Source of the DNA: Bacillota bacterium
Lineage (GTDB): Bacteria > Bacillota > Clostridia > Acetivibrionales > Acetivibrionaceae
Direction of reading: 5' to 3'
Assembly: GCA_023421115.1 (NCBI GenBank)
Contig: JAEZUI010000270.1
Coordinates: 12,927-76,926, forward strand
Length of the DNA: 64,000 nt
Under the pieces are notes generated by a model. It did not search any database, was not told the DNA's origin, and saw only the letters and a list, made by a program, of their open reading frames with translations. This document shows positions 40,901 to 48,015 of this stretch, piece by piece. The position numbers were made by a program, and so were the translations under genes. Every line of letters starts with the position of its first letter. The stretch's first letter is position 1.

Positions 40901-41650
40901 GCTAGTGTTCTGAGAATTAAATGTTTTACCTTTATCGTCGGCAATTTGGGTTACATCCTGCAAGGTTCGGTCAATAATAACGGTGGTTTTAATCGGCTTG
41001 GAATAGTTTCCCGCATTGTCATATGCACGGAAAGCAACTTCATACACTCCTTCGGTACTTAACTTCAACTCATTACCGTTAGTCCATGTTCCTGAATTTA
41101 TAGAGTATTGAAACCCTTTCACTCCTGATATGTCTTTTACACCTACAGGATAAACATCCTCAGCATGAGGAGTCAATTTAACACCTTCGGTAAAATTTTT
41201 AACAAGTCCCGTCGCATCGGTACCATCTACTAGAATATTCTCCATTACAGGAGAAGTTTTATCAATGTATATTGTTGTTGATGCAGATTCTGTTATATCC
41301 CTATGCTTTGTTCTATACTTCCATGTAGGAATAAGTCCTCCTATTTTATATCGTTCCTGGTATTCTTCATCCATAGAAATTGAATAATGTATAGAAGTTA
41401 TTCCTTCATTTGAAATAGCCTTCCACGTGCTATATTCTTGTTTTGAAACGGAATTTACGCTATGATCACCGTCATAACATTGCGGTTTTACAGACACATC
41501 CCAATTAACCCATTTACCTTCAGAACCTGAAGGTGATTGCAGTACTACAAGATTTGCAAACACAGTAGTCTGAAACAGACATATTCCTGCAAATATTATC
41601 ATTAAAACCGATAAATTCTTTATATTCCGCAACACATTCACCCCTCTCAC
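28985..41650 (-). CDS. Giant SLH-anchored surface protein, 4221 residues
   Basis: A signal peptide (cut near QTTVFA, about residue 32) is followed by about seven Ig-like/OmpL47-type repeats (about 120-870; YSINSGTWTNG, then IIDRT), mixed Ig/FN3 regions to about 1285, and a long array of degenerate repeats of about 85-95 residues (about 1290-2830). A compact Gly-rich domain follows (about 2830-3080), then FN3 (3295-3390), two IPT/TIG-like domains (about 3505-3585 and 3685-3755), a Thr/Asn/Lys linker (3855-3890), a DUF11-like domain (3900-4000), and three SLH domains (4015-4200) that tether it to secondary wall polymers. GTG 41650 is taken as start; GTG 41635 with GAGAGGGGTGAAT upstream is as plausible. 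It lies 4 bases after the M23 gene, in one operon. No catalytic motif was found. Confidence 0.85.
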   Translation of the reverse strand: MRGVNVLRNIKNLSVLMIIFAGICLFQTTVFANLVVLQSPSGSEGKWVNWDVSVKPQCYDGDHSVNSVSKQEYSTWKAISNEGITSIHYSISMDEEYQERYKIGGLIPTWKYRTKHRDITESASTTIYIDKTSPVMENILVDGTDATGLVKNFTEGVKLTPHAEDVYPVGVKDISGVKGFQYSINSGTWTNGNELKLSTEGVYEVAFRAYDNAGNYSKPIKTTVIIDRTLQDVTQIADDKGKTFNSQNTSDITWKYTEPVRITASGNSAEGSKGFEYRINDGDWTTGSTLDVTEDGLYNILFRGVGKYDNYSDEKGVTVIIDREGPRMAEDMNENWQSVETCEVNLRAVDELTYVKRVQYSVNNSSIEEAPEGSIVFTVSDEGETPFFIKATDELGNESEINYTVRIDRTKPVISLRDISGKTLETNNLVPIKTNKSYTVNASAFDELSGIESIKYRLNNGDWILGKSVQINESGKWNIEFEAFDKADNCINSGILSVVVDVDPPEVTFIGTDGNWTNEKTVAVSVYAVDTLSEVGRIEISTDGITWEEGDEITVSREGESTFYVRVSDIWGNVARKTITIKIDRTFPQITIKDHNDLEIKSTVNPYKYNKKPTTFTLISEDTISGIEILRYRVNNGEWINEDRIELDKSGSWMLEVEAIDRATNKTTSGIISVMLDVDAPEVFIKGTDEAWKNRESISVSADVYDSFSGIESLEYSIDGLNWQMGNELVITDEKETVVKFKATDSFGNVTIKEGPVRIDRSIPVLELNNPSSPVPYEKVEVSCNARDKLSGINESTMRYSLDGGEWVSGKTAVVVKEGITDIKFEVGDNAGNIATVSEAVYIDRKAPEITEAYLKESLGIEFLKLEDGGYTELDKLLLFVSAKDYFVDQLAEVSHYLYSISFSPTREGVSETKVAAEGGSFKVIPLEALKKGINYIYIYAVDMAGNRSPVKSLCIKVDGDYPQKPEIRSSTHPFASTAYDAVNNRKAVFNIGVGTSGVLEVKEYRYSLYKGEQVLVKDATTTGSIIEFGELEDNAVEEYYKLYVDLVSGNGRKTREPAEYNFRIDSKPPEFLKINSATHPVENNWYNNGQVSFEWNMPADFTGVKAFYYQLEDIEEGEPYTVAEAVYEYRKSFLTTENLKVDFDLSEDGDKKHGKVRLIVFAEDFSGNVQWDEMTAAYDIEKPWLEDLGNTKEKLKVFASGSNGITMEWGEPKDNTGVFNISAGIMEYGVDDNWSYFIKGQSTSHTYKDLKPDSTYLLVVRLNDMAGNIRTYQKAFRIDGKEMPVINTFIEEIVCGYKVEIMNSPEEESRAWLVLPESLDFKATSSEDGKIKLDKDLKLEDGQFVSGGSDMRFEVNADGMKLRCEGLYISHNGLVIKKAYYKPFGYDREIAYFDVKLSSPPQGGIIKSSISEEKIEEYSVGGFLLKDITGTYLQSGSFVINAGMLDAGNINCFREEGDISSSSLLVKNLVVSKDGIIKGGRIAGNYKLKIFGNTYLIKDGLSIIKEGIIVVDEAELEVAGKFGTFKICNFSISDKGVVNELEKFSWLECENSGLKIDSLTFKDGEMLVKKGSIEAKDTIKVELSEVPVKGGMLECNEGNMPKAFVKPGYGSFFVSSNTLEVSSMKISIDGLMVDVDISTGNVKGLINGTYDLENSKLNIYRNIEGTLELSLKGEILLKGDAVSNFGISSLSVIESSLDPDGNIISVRARNEDEINTLIAGNAVLSKGYLNFTYDSGEKTTHLKLDGFLNSEGLVSLLTLGQGVKIDKLKLKEDGNFEAFEVISACGLYDEDTNFDFETIGIPEQEIDTKAVEGQLLEIDDGYGNKFTNSFVKSVFDEKSQSIRFEVNGEYVLSSGMIKGLKSEKVLIEKIIIDNRGKISSIASKGLLKDKISFCSAVEMSDPFLRLLPDETGLNFNLLVGGRFKVSDKYKKLKEFYVDTESVIIRRDGGFKEIKAGRNISGKVPFIGNTSLRDAYAGIYASDEKELKLEVKGTVLLPIDAGEVYAKTLELEIRSFVMNSEGEIEELDIGTELPGQTPFIGMSQLKDAAVSMYKDDEKGIWAEISGSVIIPDMIEGEKDAELNINKLAVDADARLIEMDINGILPNKFSFLGGTVLEDSAVGLVKEENTSVELDFSGNIVLPQMEIEALSGLKLGINSLRIGLDGDISVVDANLKLAKDIEFAEGMVLRNGTVGVAANDDDLRIGLGGVLVLPDNLPGDLSGAEIKINTCEFDKGGKIVNLDSSLSFESADFMGVTKLKDTTVKVLKDSVSGIRIEVDGKILLPENVPGALKSMELAIESFKMDLKGEILEFKASTSKKEKAELFGEYIITENLKVSAYHNDNKDMEFSVGGQFYFKGLSDSTEQCPLVVNSFIISEDGTIKALDMKTEGINTGLFGFFELTDGVLAVKKGDSEESTIDIKGSIRTSDNFPSGIKGKTLTINSCIISLDGDIRSFEAALGDAKVFGGFGISNGKIYIREYEGEKCAGIGGQLALDQNYPEGIKGKVLDIKSFIIGRDGQIKDLDIGMEGINTVLFDSLVLTEGAIKAISDNGKNLMFSVTGNLALGDVFPESVRSKSITLNKLTLSSGGIKDFDAVVEDEVSFELPGGIEVKATSVGLSREGLSLSGSLTLPQNYPEGFKGLKIDVRKLEMGWNGKVKAIYTTTSQFQTTLAGFKVEVKDLGFEKDMVKIGSLMLVLPDNMDNMRLGIKNAYITSDGKFHGEFAASDIKKDIGGCNLKLTGLSLDIFDKRINFEKAMLSLPDELGGASVGLNGVELDCDGIKFKGGAFRLPSFKISNAVTISNSYVDFKIEGKDDFYIEGGASISIAEIGSFEGIISFGNRSDEYPIGLRRAEFTCSIPGTGIPIANSGLYIKTITGGIAFGPPYELPSKVRNMFDSGMRIKVGVGFKDASGGNIVSGNGLMWIDLTNCGIALKGDVTVVSGCARGEIVAAITRQGFYGDVGIEMNFVRGRVTIYVYKYNGSTSVSGKSKLEIGVEKGAVLDKKIGWGKFSFRLRIPPSDFWLGSVNADFGRFTNGSNGVKAYVSLPWGIGEIGVFASKHSMKVGKVSSYDIYLPPWAQYGSTRIYASAEVNEGFSIPDQNKVVYNFDVGGLNSAEDLGRVLLTVAYPEEEPEILLRSPSGKSYGVDSPNVFVSYHDWGMLIALLEPEEGTWSFEASKVANKNEFDVGIYGLGKVPKISIESVDIKDSKALVKGFAINPGNNSKVDVYLSDSMDSHMGIPAGTCQIDKKGAFSAQIDLMAFPNGEYYAWAVLTDDEDNPDVSDVYENTVKVELQRLSLKAVTGFVATDDGKGGISYMFEDTNGKNTKGFKLYIDNITKKEHIEINLGYITQNTLPGFDKGDIVKLEAAAYDYNGNEGERSSPIVIEIGAQKDNINTFIVEKIEDISICAGKSAVVKIDILNQNPVVTGGAYDYAAFKVLEIPDGLDINAGNYIKICSGTTATAFEIFASNDLEPGKYVINGILENMGNSSIVEEILINVKVSYDNISVKDTGTVFIIPSEGYEVEIHGENFNKHTKVFMGEREIEAEILDQNFMVVKVPEDASFGETELVVVGANKDSHKIKVEVIEPSYRLMLSKNETFINKGESDTVHVFAKSLNGYANDIQLSANDIPEGWKVYFETEAIKPDETGIMHIEVSQKAMGVYYLSVVSGTGEMAVLKVTVTEEEHNPYISKLSINRGVAGDKVKIYGGCFKPDGRVYLGDSVLILASIEDNVIEVVLPEGVHTGNISYRLNGEEYPGPKVNILTDIKLVVASGEPDSKGFYNTKPQVELYSMLQDNNGLNYSINGGEYKPYAGAFVVGQGINTVEAFINDENGKTISKGSWTIKYKEKEIDSLKESTTNTNKDTNTKINTNTIPKETTVEVSTQEIPAFVPSDIAVSISTGKNIYLKGQTIEYRIKFKNAANTASDEFRMVAGIPENTKVVDADGGEVKENIVVWTIPGLDGNLESEKILKVSVSDFSEQEILVSNYAVIESDKELLNKDKSTIPVMLRSFASGNVIHKAYIKGYSDGTIRPDNEITRAEVAAIFKDILGLDESEEGGIGYSDLKDGHWASGVIGAVTKAGIFKGFKDGTFRPDEMISRAELSTVISNYLKMDIAKPYKIDYPDIDGHWALNCIEEISRYNIVNGYEDGTFRPDVGVKRCEAVTMINRMLYRGPLKSVESTFADLEVSHWAYEDILEAAIDHNLTLDTEGNEIMNAEGHR
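29115..29610 (-). repeat. Three SLH domains at the C-terminus of the giant protein
   Basis: Three units with the signatures IKGYSDGTIRPDNEITRAE, FKGFKDGTFRPDEMISRAE and VNGYEDGTFRPDVGVKRCE. The third has Lys-Arg-Cys-Glu in place of the usual TRAE, and a partial FADLEVSHWAYEDI follows. Together they form the cell-wall anchor. Confidence 0.9.
33160..37790 (-). repeat. Central array of a degenerate ~90-residue repeat in the giant protein
   Basis: Roughly fifteen units share the pattern G-x-(I/L)-x-LP-x(5-9)-(L/M)-x-I-x-(S/K)-F-x-(I/M)-x-x-x-G-x-I-x-x-(L/F)-D. Examples are ILLPENVPGALKSMELAIES, LALDQNYPEGIKGKVLDIKS and LTLPQNYPEGFKGLKIDVRK. The pattern suggests amphipathic beta strands, possibly an elongated beta-sheet or solenoid. 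No family is recognised. Repeats are clear at protein level only, so the array is old rather than recently amplified. Confidence 0.65.
39100..41290 (-). repeat. N-terminal Ig-like (OmpL47-type) repeats of the giant protein
   Basis: About seven units of about 90 residues share YSINxGxW(T/V)xG, then a Gly-rich strand with FKATD or FRAYDNAGN, and an (I/V)DRT or VDPP terminus. Such repeats usually make stalk-like, adhesive extracellular regions. Confidence 0.75.
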
Positions 41651-41654
41651 ACTT

Positions 41655-44600
41655 TTATTCCTGATTGAAAATATACTTATTTACTGGTTTTTCCACTTTA
41701 TATTCTTTTCCTTCTATCTTTTCTTTTTCTACATAAAAATATGATGTTCCTAACTCTATGTTTTCAACTTCCACTTTTAGATAATAATCGACATTATTTT
41801 TATCCCCATCCATCCTAAGCCTCTCCAGGTTCTCTCCTTTCGGCCAGTCTATCTCGAAGGCGTTACCTGTATTTTTTTGCCTGAAAGACATTATATCTGC
41901 TATATAATGCCAGTGATATGTACCGATTGGCTGCTCTTTTCCATCTTTACCTCTCCCACTTGCGATGAGAAAAGCCGAAACAGCATACTTACCTGAGTAA
42001 CTGTCTTTTAAATCTAATTTTACACCTTCTTTGGATATGTTCACCTGTACAGCTGGAACAGGATTTTCTGAATTCGGATTGAAAACCGGTTCATAATATT
42101 CTGGTAAGTTCGGAAGTTTTTGACTCCCGAAATATCCTTTATATTCTTCCTGCCTCCGTCTTATCTCCTGTCTGGTTCTCATCACTGCATCATATTTCTT
42201 TTTATAATTCTCTTCATCTTTTTTATCCGGTTTGCTCTGAATGATAAAATCTTGAGGGTCACCTTCATAATCCTTCATTTGATCTATCAAACTTATCAAA
42301 TCGCCTGCAGTTGTTCCAGGACTTAAATCATAGGAAGCATCATACTTCGGATCAAAGATATTCCTGTTTAAAGGGTCAACATTCAATCCACCCATCCAAA
42401 TCCCAAAATGTAGATGAGAAGCGCTTGAGTTCCCTGTATCACCTAGAAGTCCGATTATATCTCCCTTTTTCACTTTTTGCTCATTTTTCACCATTATGCT
42501 GTTCTGGATAAGATGTGTATACTCTGTTTTTATGTTCGAATTATCGTGCTCAATTGTAACAGAATATTGGAAATTACCATTTCTATAAACCTTTGAAAAC
42601 TTCGTCGTTCCATCTTCTACTGCCCTTACAAGTCTGCCTGTATCGTTCCCTTCCGCAAAGTCTATACCATTGTGCCTAGCTCCTGAATACATATAGGCAG
42701 GCCAGTTTTTGGCATTAGCATTTGTTGAAGGCAGCGGCCACAACCACCGATTTTGTGCATCTATAGCATATCTGTCAAAAGAGTATTTTTTTCCGTTCCC
42801 ATCTTTATCCTTTATAATAGGATCGCAAATTTTCTTGTAATAATCGTCAATTTCGTATTTATCAGTATAAGCATCTCCTATGGCAAAAATACCGCTAAAA
42901 GGTTCTTGTGTCCATTTATCAATTATACCTGGAGGATTGTCACTTTCACTAATGTCCACATCAATAATATACTTGTCATGACAGAGCTTTTTGGAATATC
43001 CCAGCACTCTCAAGACATATGTTCCTGCCTTCTCTTTTTTAATATATTTTAATATGGATTCATTTTTTTTCCGATTTACTTCTTCCGGATTTTTACTATT
43101 GCCGTCGGCATCCGGTATTCCGCAGGTTGAGCACGCTACACGCACATCACCATTTTTGGTCTCCTGATACAAGAAGAGGTCATAGTCCCCTTCCCAATCG
43201 TATAAATCAATTTTAATCAAAGAGGGTTTATCTATACGTATTTTATATTCGTTAACATCAACATTTGATATCACTGTGCCACTTTGCAAATATTTTATCT
43301 GCGTAGGAGCCTCCAAACATCCAACTTCAATGTGGTTAGGCTCTATTGAACTATCTGAGTTGACACCATGAAAAGCACCAGATACAAAACCATTTTTATA
43401 CAAGTTATTTTTTAACACTTTCCATTTTTCATTTTCAAAGTATATTGAATTCCAGAAGAATGACTTTCCTTTATCTAATTTCTCATCTTTATTATCTTTT
43501 CCAAGATAGTACCAATTCATATTGGTCGCAATGCCAAAAGCATGATTATCAAGCCCTTTATCAGGATCCTTGTCAATAAACCTCGGACTATAACCCATAT
43601 CTGATTTACTGTTTGAAAGTAATGTTTTGACTTTTTCAAAACTTTCTTTAACATTCGTGTTTACAGGAATGGTTATGGATTTCGCCAGATACAAATCTAC
43701 TATGTTTTCTTCCTTCCATAAAGGATCCACAAATACTTCTCCCTTAGTTGAAGTATTGCTGTAGTAATAATACGGGAATTGCCTGTAGCATAAATATCCC
43801 AGCTCATTTAACGGACTAAGCGCTACCTTGTCGTACCAGGAAGCTGATATTTGAGTCATCATGTTTTTTGACAAAAGCTGCCAAAAAAGCTTGTCGGATA
43901 TTTTATACCCACATATTATTCCGGATTCTTTTGTTAATATAAAATCTTCAACTAAGCCTTTAAGCTTTTCTGTATTTTCTTTTGAAGACAAAATATAATG
44001 CCACGTCTTGCCTTCTTCAACTTTACTTTCTATGTAAACTGCATTTTTCTTTTCTTTGTCCATATCCCAAAGCAAATATCTATCTGTTTTGGAAGGCTCA
44101 TCAAATATGATCTCGTTTGGTATATCAAGACATATAATATTGCCCGATAGCGGGAGTCTCCAATCTTTCTCATCAACTGACCCGCTTCCCTGCATCAGTT
44201 TAAGCTTTTTTACCTCATTTGGAAAACAAGCCGAAGCCAATGCCCTGACCATTTTATCGTCGTTCTGTGCCTTATCAAGGTCGAAATCAAATGCTATTTT
44301 ACTTCCTATCTTTGTTTTTTTCAAAGCCTCTATATTAGCTCCATAGTCTGTCTCTGGCTGGTCTGACAAAAGATTTTGGGAATCATAAATATTAAGAAGG
44401 ATATATTTCAAACTCTCTTTATTTATGTCATGCTCCTCTATACTTTTTTCCTTCATATAAGTTTCATAGTTTTCGAATACATTCCGAAATGCTCTGTAAT
44501 AAAGCGATAGGCCCTCAAATTTATTAAGATCTGCACTCTTATTTTCAATGCTTGTTTTAGGTAACATATACTTGCGGTTATTGATATTTAAGCCGCTAAG

Positions 44601-46322
44601 GATGTTTTCAATAACATCAGTGTCCTCTGCATCATTACTTTTCTTCCCATCATCACTTAGAAGGCTTTTCATATTCTTCACAAATTCCAGGTTAATATCT
44701 GCCAAGGGCATTAATGTATACCTGTTAAACTGTATTTTTTCTTCTTTTAACTTATACTTTCCAAATCCAAAAATTCCTTTTGGGGATACAACCGCTTTCT
44801 TTTCATCAGGTTTCTCATTACCGCATTCAAAACCTTTAATATAACTAATATTCAGGTTTCCGTCATTATCAATACTATCAATACACGCAGCACACTTAAC
44901 TGAACCTTCTTCATCAAGCTCTAAAAGATACCCTCCCGGCTCCGGATAGTAAAGAGAATCCTCAGTACTGCTTATCCCTTTAAAATCATCTATTTGCAGT
45001 GGATGAAGAAATTTTTGAGCACGAATGCTGTTAAGATACATCATATCCTCACCCATAATCTGATGACCCTCATCATAAGCGGGCACAAAAACAGTTTCCA
45101 TGACTTTTGTATCCTTTGCACTGAACACAACCTCAACCCTTACTTTTACAGGACGCGTACCATAAGGATAGTCCGCCAGAATTGCCGTTCTGTCAAGTAT
45201 TATATAACCTTTACCAAACCTTGCTTTATTTGTGTCAATTTTATAGTTTTTAATTATATTTTTGGTTCCTGATTTCCCGTCCTTGCTTATCTCATAAAAG
45301 TTAACACCTGTAATTGCTTTATTGTAATCCTCCTCAGCAAGTGAAATTCGTATGTTTTCTCTCGGGAAAATTCCTCCTCCGGGACACTGAGGACTCTTAT
45401 CGAGAATCTCACTATTGAGAAAAAGAGCCTTTCGAAGTGCTTCAATATTTTCTACGTATTCTGCTGCTTTATCCCGGTCCTTTGTCGAATTTTTCGGTTC
45501 TTTTGTCACAGCTGCACACTGTATCTGGATATTATTCCTTTTATATATTCCCTCCTTGGTATAAAGACTACAAAAGGAATTTTTATAATATGGGAATGTA
45601 AGATTGTTATATTCAAGATATGAATTGTAATACACCTCAAAAAAAGCTTCAATGTTCTGAGAAAATTCATTAATTGAGGTAAGTGTTATCGTACAAAAAG
45701 GATATTCCTCTTCTTGCAGTTTATATTCTTCTTTTTTAAAATCATTATTGCCTGTTTTATCAATTAAACCTTTTATTTTTTCTCCAAAATCATTTAACTC
45801 ATCATTAATTGTTTCTAAAAGCTTTGAATATTCTTTGATTTTATCAAGGTATTTGTCATTATTTCCTCCACTTATCTCTGCACCATTCCTGTCAACTTTC
45901 TTTAAAGGTGTATTTATCAGAAAGTACTCACCTCGATCACTTCTTATGTCTTGCATTTGTAATTCTTTAATTGTCTTCTCTGTTTTTTGGTAAATGTCAG
46001 CATATAAGTTTTTAAGGTCTGCAGTTTCTATTGAAATCTGGTCCAACTTTTTCTTAGTTTGCTGTTTATTCTCCGGTGCATATTCCTTAAGGAGCTTTAA
46101 CAGTGCATCTTTTTTCTTTTCTAAATCAGCATTTTTTAACTGTTCAGTCACATTCAGCAAATCAACGTGTAGCGGATGAATACGATCTATCGTCATACCT
46201 TTTGAAACTTCCTGTGTTGCTGAGTTGGAGTATACACTTGTGTAACCGGAATTTGTGAAAAGAAATGCAAGGACAAGAAAAACTGCAAAACAAGACCGAT
46301 AGCTTTTTCTAAAGCAGTTCAT
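41655..46322 (-). CDS. Large secreted protein with LytM/M23 peptidase and PPC-like domains
   Basis: The 1555-residue protein has a signal peptide (about 1-35; FAVFLVLAFLFTNSGYTS), a coiled-coil-rich N-terminal part (about 50-180), a long region without recognised family, a PPC-like beta domain (about 1020-1120; LYDWEGDYDLFLYQE) and an M23/LytM domain (about 1195-1320). The M23 zinc ligands are visible: HNGID (His and Asp) and HLHFG, with THL between. Active M23 enzymes cut peptidoglycan cross-bridges, and the intact motifs suggest activity here. The C-terminal 200 residues contain another beta domain. ATG 46322 is preceded by GGGGGGAATTTT; a possible TATAAT is at 46358-46353. It is immediately upstream of the SLH giant, so it may open or remodel the wall for that protein. 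Confidence 0.85.
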   Translation of the reverse strand: MNCFRKSYRSCFAVFLVLAFLFTNSGYTSVYSNSATQEVSKGMTIDRIHPLHVDLLNVTEQLKNADLEKKKDALLKLLKEYAPENKQQTKKKLDQISIETADLKNLYADIYQKTEKTIKELQMQDIRSDRGEYFLINTPLKKVDRNGAEISGGNNDKYLDKIKEYSKLLETINDELNDFGEKIKGLIDKTGNNDFKKEEYKLQEEEYPFCTITLTSINEFSQNIEAFFEVYYNSYLEYNNLTFPYYKNSFCSLYTKEGIYKRNNIQIQCAAVTKEPKNSTKDRDKAAEYVENIEALRKALFLNSEILDKSPQCPGGGIFPRENIRISLAEEDYNKAITGVNFYEISKDGKSGTKNIIKNYKIDTNKARFGKGYIILDRTAILADYPYGTRPVKVRVEVVFSAKDTKVMETVFVPAYDEGHQIMGEDMMYLNSIRAQKFLHPLQIDDFKGISSTEDSLYYPEPGGYLLELDEEGSVKCAACIDSIDNDGNLNISYIKGFECGNEKPDEKKAVVSPKGIFGFGKYKLKEEKIQFNRYTLMPLADINLEFVKNMKSLLSDDGKKSNDAEDTDVIENILSGLNINNRKYMLPKTSIENKSADLNKFEGLSLYYRAFRNVFENYETYMKEKSIEEHDINKESLKYILLNIYDSQNLLSDQPETDYGANIEALKKTKIGSKIAFDFDLDKAQNDDKMVRALASACFPNEVKKLKLMQGSGSVDEKDWRLPLSGNIICLDIPNEIIFDEPSKTDRYLLWDMDKEKKNAVYIESKVEEGKTWHYILSSKENTEKLKGLVEDFILTKESGIICGYKISDKLFWQLLSKNMMTQISASWYDKVALSPLNELGYLCYRQFPYYYYSNTSTKGEVFVDPLWKEENIVDLYLAKSITIPVNTNVKESFEKVKTLLSNSKSDMGYSPRFIDKDPDKGLDNHAFGIATNMNWYYLGKDNKDEKLDKGKSFFWNSIYFENEKWKVLKNNLYKNGFVSGAFHGVNSDSSIEPNHIEVGCLEAPTQIKYLQSGTVISNVDVNEYKIRIDKPSLIKIDLYDWEGDYDLFLYQETKNGDVRVACSTCGIPDADGNSKNPEEVNRKKNESILKYIKKEKAGTYVLRVLGYSKKLCHDKYIIDVDISESDNPPGIIDKWTQEPFSGIFAIGDAYTDKYEIDDYYKKICDPIIKDKDGNGKKYSFDRYAIDAQNRWLWPLPSTNANAKNWPAYMYSGARHNGIDFAEGNDTGRLVRAVEDGTTKFSKVYRNGNFQYSVTIEHDNSNIKTEYTHLIQNSIMVKNEQKVKKGDIIGLLGDTGNSSASHLHFGIWMGGLNVDPLNRNIFDPKYDASYDLSPGTTAGDLISLIDQMKDYEGDPQDFIIQSKPDKKDEENYKKKYDAVMRTRQEIRRRQEEYKGYFGSQKLPNLPEYYEPVFNPNSENPVPAVQVNISKEGVKLDLKDSYSGKYAVSAFLIASGRGKDGKEQPIGTYHWHYIADIMSFRQKNTGNAFEIDWPKGENLERLRMDGDKNNVDYYLKVEVENIELGTSYFYVEKEKIEGKEYKVEKPVNKYIFNQE

Positions 46323-46602
46323 AAAATTCCCCCCTAGAAGCAGATTTTATTTATTATAATTATTACCATACTAATATATAAATGTAATTGGTAAAACGGC
46401 TAAAAAAAATAGCCCCCTAGAAGAAAGACCCGTGGAATTATATTCAGGTATTATTTCAAAAAAGCGGATTTACATTTTTTCCGTTGCAAAATAATGTTTA
46501 TATGTTTGAAGCTTTTAGCTTCATTATTGGGTTGGAACTATATCTTTTGACTAATGATTTTTTAAAACACCTTAGGTAATTCATATCGATATTATTAGTA
46601 TT
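46323..46602 (-). other. Intergenic region upstream of the surface operon: hairpins and a dispersed repeat
   Basis: Read on the minus strand it holds, after the histidine kinase stop: a dispersed repeat (46571-46527) shared with 60339-60385, a GAAGCT/AGCTTC hairpin (46522-46508), a weak stem with CGGA/TCCG arms followed by six T (about 46490-46459, possible terminator), and a GGCTA/TAGCC hairpin near 46415-46399 close to the M23 gene. The last could influence translation or readthrough. No known riboswitch class was recognised. Confidence 0.4.
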
Positions 46603-48015
46603 TTAAAATCTAACACTTGAGTTTGGAAAAATAAGGTATACAGTAGCTCCGGAATTTTTCCTGCCAATAATTTTTATATCTCCGTCATGCTTAAGCATAA
46701 CATTATAGCAGTACGTAAGCCCGAGACCGAAATTGTTGTTTAACTTCTTAGTTGTAAAAAAGGGTTCGAAAATAAAGTTTAAGTTTTCCGAGGATATCCC
46801 TTTTCCATTATCCTTTATTACTAATGCATGCTGGTTTGAGTATTTTGTATAGGAAAATTCCAGCAATCCGTTGTCATGCAACGCTTCAAACGAATTTTTT
46901 ATAATATTGTTCAACACCTCTTTAAAATGAGAAATATCAAAATACAATTCAATATTTTGTGGAATATTTATTTTATATTGAATTTTCTTGGTTGAAAGTA
47001 AAATTGAATTATGTTCAATAGCCTTATTCACAATTTCATAAACATTGAACCTGGTTTTATTAATTTCAAATTCTCCGGTTTGTGACCTTATCCGAAAAAT
47101 CAACTGCTGGATATGTTCGGTACATGAATCTACTATTTTGATTTCATCATTTATCAGCGTTGTATCAAAGCCATTTAATGAAAGCACTCTTTTTATATTT
47201 TGCATACTTAATTTAACTTTTGCAATTTCGTTTTTTATACCATGATTTATAAGCTGTGTTCCTTGTAAAGATGCTCTTGTAGAGCTTTCGATTCTATGTT
47301 TTTCAATTTTTAGTCGTACTCCAAGCGAGCCAATCTTAAAAAAAGAAACGAAAACCGGCAGGAATAAACACAATATAGCAATATGTAATTTTCTATAAGA
47401 TGTGTTATCACCAAAAGCACGAAGAATATACCAGAACACAAGGCACACTGCTGAAATAACTATAGTCGGTATAAACAATGCTATTTTCTGAATTTTTGTG
47501 GAATTGTCCGATGGACTTTGCAATGCTTTATACATTAGGAAATATGTAATAAGGAAGTATACTGTTGCCCAAGTTGAAAGAATGGCAAAATGTAATTTGG
47601 TCACCGGGTGCAGGGGAGTTATAATATACATAATCACTGTCGGAATAGCTGCAAGCAGGATAACTTGTTTAAAATATTTAAAATAATTGCAGCTGTAATA
47701 CTCCCAAAATGCAATACCAAAAATTAGAATTGCATAGGGTGTAAAATAATACGTTATTCCTGCAACTACATCAGAGATAAAAAAGATTCTGCTGTAAATA
47801 TTGTCCTGCCCGTTCATAAAAGGCTTTGAAAAATATTCAAGCACAAAACTGAATGTTCCAATCCCATATAGAAATGTAAATATGAAGGCCCATTGATTAA
47901 CCCTATTTTTGCGGTTCAGCATTAAAAAGACCCATGAAACACCCCATATGGCAATTGTTGAAAGAGACCACAATATTATAAGTCTCTTTGTCTCATAGTC
48001 CATTTCAAAAACCAT
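46603..48015 (-). CDS. Membrane histidine kinase, 7TM-type sensor
   Basis: The 470-residue protein has about seven or eight hydrophobic helices in residues 1-235, an uninterrupted membrane sensor. The dimerisation box has His258 in LINHGIKNEIAKV, an unusual H-box resembling membrane-sensor kinases of clostridia rather than classic HisKA. The HATPase domain has NNIIKNSFEAL, KDNGKGISSEN, FEPFFTTKK and NFGLGLTYCYN. Its start ATG overlaps the response regulator stop by 11 bases, so the pair is a two-component system. It sits upstream of the M23/SLH operon on the same strand, which it may control. A ligand cannot be inferred. Confidence 0.85.
   Translation of the reverse strand: MVFEMDYETKRLIILWSLSTIAIWGVSWVFLMLNRKNRVNQWAFIFTFLYGIGTFSFVLEYFSKPFMNGQDNIYSRIFFISDVVAGITYYFTPYAILIFGIAFWEYYSCNYFKYFKQVILLAAIPTVIMYIITPLHPVTKLHFAILSTWATVYFLITYFLMYKALQSPSDNSTKIQKIALFIPTIVISAVCLVFWYILRAFGDNTSYRKLHIAILCLFLPVFVSFFKIGSLGVRLKIEKHRIESSTRASLQGTQLINHGIKNEIAKVKLSMQNIKRVLSLNGFDTTLINDEIKIVDSCTEHIQQLIFRIRSQTGEFEINKTRFNVYEIVNKAIEHNSILLSTKKIQYKINIPQNIELYFDISHFKEVLNNIIKNSFEALHDNGLLEFSYTKYSNQHALVIKDNGKGISSENLNFIFEPFFTTKKLNNNFGLGLTYCYNVMLKHDGDIKIIGRKNSGATVYLIFPNSSVRF

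Noticed and set aside
46323..46602. Cyclic-di-GMP or other riboswitch ahead of the surface operon
   Set aside because: Hairpins are present, but I could not match the conserved core of any riboswitch class I know. A covariance-model search would settle it.
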